Source: Paraperlucidibaca baekdonensis (GTDB taxonomy: Bacteria > Pseudomonadota > Gammaproteobacteria > Pseudomonadales > Moraxellaceae). From it: a stretch of 64,000 nt of DNA. The notes beneath the pieces were generated by a model. That model was not told where the DNA came from, did not search any database, and saw nothing but the letters and a program-made list of their open reading frames with translations. The stretch spans positions 124,001-188,000 of the forward strand of contig NZ_QUNR01000003.1 in NCBI RefSeq assembly GCF_003387535.1, written 5' to 3'. The number at the start of each line of letters is the position of its first letter. The stretch's first letter is position 1. Below, one piece after another: positions 1 to 7,550 of the stretch. The translations under genes and the position numbers were made by a program.

Positions 1-60
1 GGCCTGTGCGTTAGCCGAGCATGCGAGCATCAGGCTGGCTGCTAGAAGAGAGAGACGCAT
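1..60 (-). CDS. Partial exported protein, 5' end only
   Basis: A minus-strand ATG at 58-60 opens a frame that is still open at the left edge, giving 20 codons. The peptide starts MRLSLLAASLMLACSANAQA, which looks like a signal peptide: one Arg, a hydrophobic core, and either a signal peptidase I site after ANA or a weak lipobox ending at Cys. It diverges from pntAA across about 250 bp. The function cannot be told because the mature protein lies outside the window. No clear ribosome binding site is visible, so the start is tentative. Confidence 0.5.
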   Translation of the reverse strand, partial: MRLSLLAASLMLACSANAQA

Positions 61-314
61 GAAGAGAACACTCACTGTTATAATTGTTAGAGTATGAATT
101 TATCACAGCAATGTAAGTAAATAGTGCGGTTCTGAGGCTTTTTCGTAATTTTGTGTAAACGCATTTTTGGCATTTTCTCTGCTTCCCCTCGACAAAAGTC
201 GTAGCGAATAGCTTACAATCCGCCGGTTGCTTCCTGCGGTAATCTGCCGCTTTTACCGAGCCGCCTGCGTTTTCACGTATGATGCGCGGCTCAAACGCAA
301 GATGAGGACGAACC

Positions 315-1448
315 ATGCAGATTGGTATCCCCACGGAAACTCAGGCCGGCGAGACGCGTGTCGCCGCAACACCTGAGACCGTAAAGAAATTTGTCGCCAT
401 GGGCTGCAAAGTCGTGGTGCAAGCAGGTGCTGGTGTGGCATCTAGCTGCATCGATAGCGCTTATGAAGCCGCCGGTGCCAGCATCGCGGCTACCGCTGCT
501 GATGCACTCGGCAATGCCGATATGGTGCTAAAAGTTGTTGCGCCAACCGCCGATGAAACCGCACTGATCAAACAGGGCGCCACGGTATTGGCCGCTTTTG
601 CGCCGCATCAAAACCCACATTTCGATGCTTACGCCGCGAAAGGGCTGACCTGTGTGGCGATGGAGCTGATTCCGCGCATCACCCGTGCGCAAAGCTCAGA
701 CATTCTCTCCTCGCAAGCCAACGTGGCCGGCTATAAAGCTGTGCTAATGGCCGCCAATGAATACGCTGGCTTATTCCCGATGATGATGACCGCCGCAGGT
801 ACTATTAAGCCCGCGCGCACCGTGGTCTTGGGCGTTGGTGTGGCTGGCCTGCAAGCCATCGCCACGGCTAAACGTTTAGGTGCGGTGGTGGAAGCATCGG
901 ATTTGCGTCCGGCCGCGCGCGAGCAAGTAGAATCGCTCGGTGGCCGTTGGTTAGACGTACCGATGAGCGAAGAAGAGGCCGCCAAAGCCTTGAGCACCGG
1001 TGGTTACGCTTGGCAGCCATCGCCTGAATACATTCGTGACCAAGCGGCTGTCGTCGATAAAGCCGTGTCGAACGCCAATATCGTCATCACTACTGCCCAG
1101 ATTCCTGGTCGCAAAGCGCCAACGTTGGTGAAAGCCGAGACGGTCGCGAAAATGAAGCCCGGTTCGATCATCGTCGATATGGCCGTAAGCACCGGCGGTA
1201 ACGTTGAAGGCTCGCAGCTCGACCAAACCGTGGTCACCGACAACGGCGTGCGCATTGTTGGTATCGGCAATATTCCCGCGTTGGTGGCGACCGAAGCGTC
1301 GGCGTTATATGCCCGCAACATGCTGAATTTCTTGGCCCCCATGCATAACAAAGACACCAGCGAGATTGTTCTCAATCGCGAAGATGACATGGTGAAACCC
1401 ACGCTGATTGTTGATGCCGGCACGGTCAACTACCAAAAACCGAATTGA
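315..1448 (+). CDS. pntAA: NAD(P) transhydrogenase subunit alpha part 1
   Basis: This is domain I of the proton-translocating transhydrogenase, the cytoplasmic NAD(H)-binding part. The complex moves hydride from NADH to NADP+ using the proton gradient and so supplies NADPH. The 377-residue length fits the split-alpha form. The family signature RITRAQSSDILSSQ starts near residue 121, and the Rossmann glycine motif GVGVAG is at 173-178. The ATG follows a GAGGA ribosome binding site. It is first in a three-gene operon with a 15 bp gap to the next gene. The alpha subunit is split in two, as in Rhodospirillum and many pseudomonads, rather than fused as in E. coli. Confidence 0.95.
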   Translation: MQIGIPTETQAGETRVAATPETVKKFVAMGCKVVVQAGAGVASSCIDSAYEAAGASIAATAADALGNADMVLKVVAPTADETALIKQGATVLAAFAPHQNPHFDAYAAKGLTCVAMELIPRITRAQSSDILSSQANVAGYKAVLMAANEYAGLFPMMMTAAGTIKPARTVVLGVGVAGLQAIATAKRLGAVVEASDLRPAAREQVESLGGRWLDVPMSEEEAAKALSTGGYAWQPSPEYIRDQAAVVDKAVSNANIVITTAQIPGRKAPTLVKAETVAKMKPGSIIVDMAVSTGGNVEGSQLDQTVVTDNGVRIVGIGNIPALVATEASALYARNMLNFLAPMHNKDTSEIVLNREDDMVKPTLIVDAGTVNYQKPN

Positions 1449-1463
1449 TCGGGAGCTTCAAGA

Positions 1464-1817
1464 ATGATTGATATGAATCAAGTGAATCAGCTGGCCGATC
1501 ACGCCACCAGCGTGCCATTTGTCACCACCTTTACTATTTTTGTGCTGGCTATTTATGTCGGCTATTACGTGGTTTGGGGCGTGACGCCAGCATTGCACAC
1601 GCCGTTGATGGCGGTGACCAATGCCTTGTCCGGCATCATCATTGTCGGTGCCATGCTGCAAACCGTGGCGACCGGCGCTGATGCTGAGTCATTACAAACC
1701 ATTACCCCGACCAGCCTGTTGGGCGCTTTCGCTGTTTTCTTGGCCAGTATCAACATCTTCGGCGGCTTTGCTGTCACCGAACGCATGTTGGATATGTTCA
1801 AGAAAAAGAAGAAGTAA
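1464..1817 (+). CDS. pntAB: NAD(P) transhydrogenase subunit alpha part 2
   Basis: This small membrane subunit forms part of domain II, the proton channel of the transhydrogenase. In 117 residues it has a polar N-terminus, about three hydrophobic helices (roughly 22-40, 48-68 and 82-105) and a Lys-rich cytoplasmic tail KKKKK. It lies between pntAA and pntB with short gaps of 15 and 12 bp, so the three genes are surely co-transcribed. It corresponds to the C-terminal part of the fused E. coli PntA. Confidence 0.93.
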   Translation: MIDMNQVNQLADHATSVPFVTTFTIFVLAIYVGYYVVWGVTPALHTPLMAVTNALSGIIIVGAMLQTVATGADAESLQTITPTSLLGAFAVFLASINIFGGFAVTERMLDMFKKKKK

Positions 1818-1829
1818 GGAGCGACTCAA

Positions 1830-3218
1830 ATGAGTGATTTTGCACAATACGCAGACTGGTTTTATTTAGTCGGTTCTGTTTTGTTTATCCTGACCCTGCG
1901 TGGCTTGTCAGGCCCCAAAACCGCCATCATGGGCAATCGCTACGGCATGATCGGCATGACCTTGGCCATTCTGACCACGTTCTTTGTCGCGCCTAACCCG
2001 GTGCTTGGCATGATCATTGCCGCCATGGTCGCTGGTGCTGTGGTGGGCTTGGCGCGTGCGCGCACCGTGCCAATGACGCAGATGCCTGAAACCGTCGCCA
2101 TGATGCACTCCTTAGTGGGCTTGTCGGCTGTTTGTATCGCCATTGCCGCAGTCTTGCACGAAGGTGTTCACCACGATGCATTGCACCGTTTTGAGCTCTT
2201 TGTGGGTTGCTTTATTGGTGCTATCACCTTCACGGCGTCGGTGTTTGCCTACGGCAAATTAGCCGCGAAAAAATGGGCAAAATCGGTCAGCGGCGTGTGG
2301 GTGAAGCCACTGCAGGCGATTTTGTTCTTGGGTATGATCGGTTTCGGTATCGTGTATTTCCGCACTGAAGATCTCAACGCCTTCTACGCAATGACTGCAT
2401 TGGCATTAGCCTTCGGCTTCATCTGGATTGCTCCTATCGGCGGTGGTGATATGCCGGTGGTGGTGTCCTTGCTGAACTCGTTCTCGGGTTGGGCGGCAGC
2501 GGGTATCGGCTTCACGCTCAATAACCCTATGCTCATCATTGCCGGTTCGCTGGTTGGCTCTTCGGGTGCGATTTTGTCGTATGTGATGTGCAACGCCATG
2601 AACCGTTCATTGCTCAATGTCTTGTTTGGCGGCTTCGGCACAGCAACTGCCGCAGCTGGCGGCGGCGATGGCGCTGAGAAAACTCACAAGGCCGGTTCGG
2701 CTGAAGATGCCTCCTTCATGATGGCCAATGCCGACTCGGTGGTGATTGTGCCCGGTTATGGTTTGGCGCAAGCACGTGCGCAAAATGCCGTGAAAGAGCT
2801 GGCCACCGTGCTCAAAGAGCAAGGCGTGAAAGTACGCTATGCCATTCACCCGGTCGCGGGTCGTATGCCTGGTCACATGAACGTGTTGCTTGCTGAGGCC
2901 GATGTGCCGTACGAAGACGTTTGTGAAATGGAAGAGATCAACAGCGACTTTGCCTCCACCGACGTGGTGCTGGTGATTGGCGCCAATGACGTGGTCAACC
3001 CGGCCGCTAAAGATGATCCAGCCTCGCCCATCTACGGCATGCCGATTTTGGAAGCCAGCCGTGCGCGTACGGTCATGGTGATTAAGCGCTCGATGGCTAC
3101 CGGCTACGCCGGCCTCGACAACGACCTGTTTTATCTAGACAAAACCATGATGGTCTTTGGCGATGCCAAAAAAGTCTTGGAAGATATGGTCAAAGGCGTC
3201 ACCGGCGGCGGCCACTAA
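1830..3218 (+). CDS. pntB: NAD(P) transhydrogenase subunit beta
   Basis: PntB holds the rest of the membrane domain and the NADP(H)-binding domain III. Of its 462 residues, the first 260 or so are a run of hydrophobic helices. A Gly/Ala-rich linker follows, then the soluble domain with the motif GYGLAQARAQ (near 305-320) and the late signature GANDVVNPAA, both typical of the NADP site. A strong terminator begins 24 bp after the stop and ends the operon. The length matches E. coli PntB. Confidence 0.95.
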   Translation: MSDFAQYADWFYLVGSVLFILTLRGLSGPKTAIMGNRYGMIGMTLAILTTFFVAPNPVLGMIIAAMVAGAVVGLARARTVPMTQMPETVAMMHSLVGLSAVCIAIAAVLHEGVHHDALHRFELFVGCFIGAITFTASVFAYGKLAAKKWAKSVSGVWVKPLQAILFLGMIGFGIVYFRTEDLNAFYAMTALALAFGFIWIAPIGGGDMPVVVSLLNSFSGWAAAGIGFTLNNPMLIIAGSLVGSSGAILSYVMCNAMNRSLLNVLFGGFGTATAAAGGGDGAEKTHKAGSAEDASFMMANADSVVIVPGYGLAQARAQNAVKELATVLKEQGVKVRYAIHPVAGRMPGHMNVLLAEADVPYEDVCEMEEINSDFASTDVVLVIGANDVVNPAAKDDPASPIYGMPILEASRARTVMVIKRSMATGYAGLDNDLFYLDKTMMVFGDAKKVLEDMVKGVTGGGH

Positions 3219-3241
3219 TTCAACTGAATTAGCCCTCTGCT

Positions 3242-3277
3242 AAAAAAAGCCATGGTAGCGATACCATGGCTTTTTTT
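3242..3277 (+). terminator. Intrinsic terminator of the pnt operon
   Basis: A perfect stem GCCATGGTA / TACCATGGC with a four-base loop (3249-3270) is flanked by seven A on the left and seven T on the right. This is a textbook Rho-independent terminator placed just after pntB. Confidence 0.92.
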
Positions 3278-3379
3278 ATGGCCGCTCGATTGGCTTGCAT
3301 CACACCCCCCTAAACAGGGGGTTGTTGCGTATCGGTTGCAAACCTATGTTGGCGTTGAGCTAAACACAGGTATAACAAC

Positions 3380-3964
3380 ATGAAAAAACTACTGTTGGCG
3401 GCATCAGTCGCCGTTTGCTTTTATGCGCCCGTAGCGGTGGCCGGTTGGGGTGATCTGCTTAATGCTGCTGCGAATATTGCCAACCAAAGTGCTGGTAACG
3501 CCGCTAGTAGTGATCAAACAGCCGCGGTTATTGCCGCGGCCAATGCACAAGGCCAAGCCGCCGCGCTCACGGTACAGCAACAGCAGCTCTTGATTCAGCA
3601 GGGCATGACGCCCGAGCAAGTTGCCGCGTATGCTCAGCTGCAAGGCATCAGCCCTCAGCAGGTGCAAGCCTTGGCGCAGGCACAAATTAACGCGTTAACA
3701 CCTGCGCAACGCCAGCAGTACCAAGCTGCTCAGGCGCAGGCTTTAGCGCAAGCACAGCAGCAAATTCAGGCGCAGCAAGTGGCGGCTGGCCCATGTCAGC
3801 CCGCCGCTGCGTCAAAAACCGGTGGCTTGGGCGGCATGTTCGGCAAAATGGCCGGCGGCATGTTGAAGTCAGGCTTGGTGCCCGGCATGTCGGCTGAGGC
3901 CGCCGCCACGGCCGCATCGGTGGCTGAGAGCGCTGGTGCGATGGCCGATTGCGTGCCGCAGTAG
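3380..3964 (+). CDS. Exported Ala/Gln-rich protein of unknown function
   Basis: The protein has 194 residues. Its N-terminus MKKLLLAASVAVCFYAPVAVAG is a clear Sec signal peptide cleaved after AVA. The mature part is dominated by Ala and Gln: residues 55-140 hold many QQQ, AQAQ and AQAQAQ stretches likely to form amphipathic helix or coiled coil. A Gly/Met-rich segment (GGLGGMFGKMAGG) follows, then a short C-terminal tail. Two Cys, one near residue 139 and one in the last five residues, could form a disulfide. I recognise no domain. It stands alone between the pnt terminator and the convergent tcdA, and looks periplasmic or surface-bound. Confidence 0.7.
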   Translation: MKKLLLAASVAVCFYAPVAVAGWGDLLNAAANIANQSAGNAASSDQTAAVIAAANAQGQAAALTVQQQQLLIQQGMTPEQVAAYAQLQGISPQQVQALAQAQINALTPAQRQQYQAAQAQALAQAQQQIQAQQVAAGPCQPAAASKTGGLGGMFGKMAGGMLKSGLVPGMSAEAAATAASVAESAGAMADCVPQ

Positions 3965-3969
3965 TCGGG

Positions 3970-4770
3970 TTATGTGCAGCTGTTACGCTCTTTACGGCGC
4001 AACAGCTGTGCTAAAGCCGTGCTGACCGCGAGCAGACCCATGCTAGCAGTCACGGTCACTAGCGAGCCGTAGCCGCTGCAGTTGAGCGAAGCGCTGCCAC
4101 ATAATTCGGGCGGCACGGTAATGGGTTCGTCAGAATAAATGCAGCTAATGCCAAAGGCTTTGCCGATCTCGACCGGATAGCCATGATGCTTACGCAGGCG
4201 TTTGCGTAGGCGCGCCAGTAATGGGTCTTGCTCGGTTAGCGCCAAGTCGGCCATGTGCAGGCGGGTGGGGTCGAGCTTGCCGCCGGCTGCGCCGCAGACC
4301 ACCAACACATTGCGATGGCGGCGAGCATGCAGCGCCAGCGTGAGCTTGGCTTTGGCATCATCGCAGCAGTCCAAAATAATGTCGGGCTGTGGTGCCAGGA
4401 TGTCATTGGCATTGTCGCGCGTGAGGAAATCATCGATTACGCGCACGCGGCAACGCGGATTGATATCACGCACACGCTCCGCCAGTACGTCGGCTTTGCC
4501 GCGGCCAAAAGTGGAACTCAGAGCCGGTAGCTGGCGGTTCACATTGGAGGCCACGAGTACGTCTAGGTCTATCAGCGTGAGCGCGCCTACGCCATTGCGC
4601 GCGAGGGCTTCGACTGCCCATGAGCCAACGCCGCCAAGGCCAACAACCACGGCATGGCTGCGTTGAAAGCGCGCCAAGGCGGCATCGCCATAGACGCGCG
4701 CAACGCCGGCAAAGCGACGGCTGTGATCATCATCTGTGTCACTGAGAGGGGGTGTTTGCGGTGTGGTCAT
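3970..4770 (-). CDS. tcdA: tRNA threonylcarbamoyladenosine dehydratase
   Basis: TcdA (CsdL/YgdL) is an E1-like, ATP-dependent enzyme that cyclises t6A37 to ct6A in tRNAs reading ANN codons. The 266-residue protein has the nucleotide-binding GLGGVGSW at 44-51, the following acidic strand LIDLDVL, the ThiF/MoeB-type segment NVNRQ, and DCCDDAKAK near 133. The C-terminal segment ends in a hydrophobic helix, as in this family. It overlaps the upstream propeller gene by 4 bp (ATGA), suggesting translational coupling, and is the last gene of a leftward group starting at nrdA. Confidence 0.9.
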   Translation of the reverse strand: MTTPQTPPLSDTDDDHSRRFAGVARVYGDAALARFQRSHAVVVGLGGVGSWAVEALARNGVGALTLIDLDVLVASNVNRQLPALSSTFGRGKADVLAERVRDINPRCRVRVIDDFLTRDNANDILAPQPDIILDCCDDAKAKLTLALHARRHRNVLVVCGAAGGKLDPTRLHMADLALTEQDPLLARLRKRLRKHHGYPVEIGKAFGISCIYSDEPITVPPELCGSASLNCSGYGSLVTVTASMGLLAVSTALAQLLRRKERNSCT

Positions 4771-5837
4771 TGGGCTGGGCGGGAGTCCATCGCGTTGGGT
4801 TCACTTATCAGGCTGGCCGGGAGTGGGCAGCTGAGCAAATATGGGTCGAATAATTGCCCGGCATAGAGCCGACCATTGAAGGTTTGTACGCTGCTAATAG
4901 CGCTGATGTGTTCACCGCTGTCGCTAAAAATGATGCGGCTTTGCGCCGATACCGGGTTGATGGCATAGACCGTGGTTGGCGACTGTGATGCCGGGCGCTG
5001 CCAATGCAGGCCTAAGCCAATGAGCGAGGGGTAAGCGCTGCTCAGCAAGTCACCATTGCTGGCGACACTGAGGCCGTCGAGCAATGACAGACTGGTCATC
5101 TGGGTGCGTTCGCTGAGTTGGCCGCTTGGGCCGCGCCGAAAGCGCACCATGCCCTCGCCAATGGTCTGTGTGACCCACAAATGTTCACCGAGCACGGCGA
5201 CGCCATTGGCAATGGCAAATTGGCCGGCGGCCACGCGCCAGCCAGAATCAGGCCGATACACCACGACCGTGGCTTTGCGCTGCAAAAACAGCCACTCCAC
5301 AATGCTCGCGCCATCGGCTCGTTCATTGGTGACATAGACGCTGCCATCGGGACTAATGGCAACGTCGTTAGGCGCGCTCAGCAATGGCGATAGCAACTGC
5401 TCGCGAAAACGCAGCTGATCATCAAGGACTTCATAGACCATGAGGCTGTGCTGATCGCTGACCAGGTCGCGGTCATGGCTGATGACATAGAGCAACCAGC
5501 GCTCATCGCGCTGCGTCAGCGCCATGCCGTGTGGGCGAAAGCGAAACCCTTCAGGCTCGCCTACACGCGGCAAAATGACCATAGCCTTCGTGCTAGGTGT
5601 GTAGGCGTAAATATCGCCGGTCCGCGAAAAGTGGCGGCGATCGTGACTGGAGATTAATAAACGTGGCGTTGGCGTTGCCTGCACGATGACTTTATCGGGC
5701 CCCGGGCCGGTGCCGATCAATTCGCATTGCGCGATGGTCATCTCCGCCGGAGTCGTGGGCTCGGCATGACTGAGCGGCGTGAAAAACAAACTGACCCACA
5801 TTAGAGTATGGGTCAGTTTGCACAGAGGGTAGGGCAT
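4767..5837 (-). CDS. Paraoxonase/SMP-30-like exported beta-propeller
   Basis: This is a predicted exported six-bladed propeller related to arylesterases/paraoxonases, which are calcium-dependent lactonases. From the ATG at 5837 (AAGG seven bases upstream) it has 356 residues with a signal peptide ending SHA. Family-like segments in order are PHGMAL, APNDVAISPDGSVYVTNE, IANGVAV and LDGLSVASNGD. These align by eye with the PON1 calcium-ligand strands, except that the Asn after the last Asp is Gly here. A GTG at 5861 would add eight residues, and an in-frame ATG lies inside the hairpin described separately. Substrate unknown; lactonase activity is only an inference. Confidence 0.7.
   Translation of the reverse strand: MPYPLCKLTHTLMWVSLFFTPLSHAEPTTPAEMTIAQCELIGTGPGPDKVIVQATPTPRLLISSHDRRHFSRTGDIYAYTPSTKAMVILPRVGEPEGFRFRPHGMALTQRDERWLLYVISHDRDLVSDQHSLMVYEVLDDQLRFREQLLSPLLSAPNDVAISPDGSVYVTNERADGASIVEWLFLQRKATVVVYRPDSGWRVAAGQFAIANGVAVLGEHLWVTQTIGEGMVRFRRGPSGQLSERTQMTSLSLLDGLSVASNGDLLSSAYPSLIGLGLHWQRPASQSPTTVYAINPVSAQSRIIFSDSGEHISAISSVQTFNGRLYAGQLFDPYLLSCPLPASLISEPNAMDSRPAQ
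5782..5820 (-). terminator. Terminator-like hairpin inside a 5' coding region
   Basis: A perfect 12-bp inverted repeat, TGGGTCAGTTTG at 5809-5820 and CAAACTGACCCA at 5787-5798, has a ten-base loop. On the minus strand it is followed by TTTTT. It lies just downstream of nrdB and the small membrane gene and inside the signal-peptide codons of the propeller gene. It could end most nrdAB transcripts or attenuate the downstream genes. Shape and T-run support a terminator; the position inside a coding frame is odd. Confidence 0.55.
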
Positions 5838-5884
5838 AGCAGGACCTTGTTGTGCTGACACGGGTGCTTTACTGAAGCCCCAAC

Positions 5885-6190
5885 TTACTCAGCGCTAGGT
5901 TTTTCTGCTAGCTCTTGCAGACGAGCGGTTTTTAGATCAATGAGCTGTTGCGCATCATCGGCCTGCTGCTCAAGATCGGCAATCCGCGAGGCGAGCTCGT
6001 CATTCTCACTTTTCAAGGCATCAACAGATTCTTGTGTCAGCGCCAGCGCTTCAGAATCAGTCGCTTGCTCAGGAATAGCCAGGGTATCCACGGCTGGCTC
6101 GGGTGCATCAGTCGTTTGGCTGGCTTGCCACCAACGAAAACCAGCAAACGCCACCAAAATTACTAATGCAACACTAATCAGCCGTTTCAT
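5885..6190 (-). CDS. Small membrane-anchored coiled-coil protein
   Basis: The protein has 101 residues. MKRLISVALVILVAFAGFRWW is a single N-terminal membrane segment with positive residues before it. It is followed by a Pro/Thr/acidic linker and a heptad-like coiled coil from about residue 50 to 95 (DALKSENDELASRIADLEQQ). I recognise no family. It begins 6 bp after the nrdB stop and is surely transcribed with it. A link to ribonucleotide reductase is possible from position only. Confidence 0.65.
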   Translation of the reverse strand: MKRLISVALVILVAFAGFRWWQASQTTDAPEPAVDTLAIPEQATDSEALALTQESVDALKSENDELASRIADLEQQADDAQQLIDLKTARLQELAEKPSAE

Positions 6191-6196
6191 AGGTCA

Positions 6197-7525
6197 TTAC
6201 CAAGCAAGGGCACCACCGGTTTGATACTCGGTGACACGGGTTTCGAAGAAGTTCTTTTCCTTGCGTAAGTCCATGATTTCAGACATCCATGGGAAGGGAT
6301 TTTTTACGCCCGGGAACTGTTCGGGTAAGCCTAGCTGCACAAGGCGGCGGTTGGCAATATAGTGCAGATACTCTTCCATCATGGCGGCGTTCATGCCGAG
6401 CACGCCGCGTGGCATGGTGTCTCGGGCGTATTCGACTTCGAGCTGCGTGCCTTCCAAGATCATTTGCGTGGCTTCTTGTTGGAACGCCTTTGTCCACAGC
6501 TGTGGATTTTCGTTTTTGATCTGGTTGATGACATCGATGCCGAAATTCACGTGCATGGATTCATCGCGCAGGATGTATTGGAACTGTTCGGCAACGCCGG
6601 TCATTTTATTGCGGCGACCCATCGACAAAATTTGCGTGAAGCCACAATAGAAGAAGGTGCCTTCGAGCACGCAATAAAAGGCGATGAGGTTGCGCAGCAG
6701 GCGCTGATCGTTTTCAACGGTGCCGGTTTTAAATGTCGGGTCGCTCAACGATTGCGTGTACTTCAGGCCCCAGGCGGCTTTACGCGCCACGCTCGGCACT
6801 TCGCGGTACATATTGAAGACTTCGCCCTCATCGATGCCCAGCGACTGAATGCAGTACTGATAGGCATGGGTGTGGATGGCTTCTTCAAAGGCTTGGCGCA
6901 GCAAGTACTGGCGGCACTCGGGGTTGGTGATGTGGCGATAGAGAGCCAGCACCAAGTTGTTCGCCACCAGTGAATCGGCAGTGGAGAAAAAGCCCAATGA
7001 ACGCATGACGATCAGGCGTTCGTCTTCGGTGAGCTGGCCATCACCTGATTTCCACATGGAGACGTCTTTCGACATATTCACTTCTTGTGGCATCCAGTGG
7101 TTGGCGCAGCCATCGAGGTACTTCTGCCAAGCCCATTCGTATTTGAACGGCACGAGCTGGTTAAGATCGGCGCGGCAGTTGATCATGCGCTTGTCATCCA
7201 CGCGGATGCGCTCAGCGCCCATCTCCAAGTCTTCTAAGCCGGGTGCCGGGTCGAGTTCAGCCAATGCTTGCGCGGCGCGCTCGTGCGCCGAGCCTTCTAC
7301 GGCATCACGGGCGCCATGATTTACGCGCGCGATGGCCTCAGTGACGATGGCAGCAGGGGCCTCAAGTCCACGAGGGGCAGATCCGGCTGCAGGTGGCGCA
7401 GCAGAAACCACTGCTGCTGGCGCCTCAGTTGCTGTGTCCTGAGCTGGCGGCGCAGTTCTTGTCGGCGTAACCGGTGCTTGCGCAGTGGGCTTCTCGTCTG
7501 CATTAAAATCATCCCAACTAATCAT
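6197..7525 (-). CDS. nrdB: Class Ia ribonucleotide reductase, beta subunit
   Basis: NrdB carries the diiron-tyrosyl radical that drives reduction of ribonucleoside diphosphates. Of 442 residues, the first 90 or so are an Ala/Pro-rich low-complexity extension. The ferritin-like core has the metal-ligand segments [20 protein letters not shown] and [10 protein letters not shown], and the C-terminal tail needed to dock on NrdA is present. An AGGAGA ribosome binding site lies seven bases before the ATG. It follows nrdA by 25 bp in the same operon. The N-terminal extension is longer than in E. coli NrdB. Confidence 0.95.
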   Translation of the reverse strand: MISWDDFNADEKPTAQAPVTPTRTAPPAQDTATEAPAAVVSAAPPAAGSAPRGLEAPAAIVTEAIARVNHGARDAVEGSAHERAAQALAELDPAPGLEDLEMGAERIRVDDKRMINCRADLNQLVPFKYEWAWQKYLDGCANHWMPQEVNMSKDVSMWKSGDGQLTEDERLIVMRSLGFFSTADSLVANNLVLALYRHITNPECRQYLLRQAFEEAIHTHAYQYCIQSLGIDEGEVFNMYREVPSVARKAAWGLKYTQSLSDPTFKTGTVENDQRLLRNLIAFYCVLEGTFFYCGFTQILSMGRRNKMTGVAEQFQYILRDESMHVNFGIDVINQIKNENPQLWTKAFQQEATQMILEGTQLEVEYARDTMPRGVLGMNAAMMEEYLHYIANRRLVQLGLPEQFPGVKNPFPWMSEIMDLRKEKNFFETRVTEYQTGGALAW

Positions 7526-7550
7526 ATGCGTATCTCCTAGAGCTTAGACC

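Noticed and set aside
3306-3321. CCCCCT-AAAC-AGGGGG hairpin read as a terminator
   Set aside because: The 6-bp stem is perfect but no T-run follows and it lies upstream of a gene; a strong terminator already ends pntB 30 bp earlier. It may be a binding site, but nothing identifies it.
6362-6973. 203-codon open frame antisense to nrdB
   Set aside because: It lies fully inside nrdB on the opposite strand, lacks a ribosome binding site, and its peptide looks like a codon-bias shadow.
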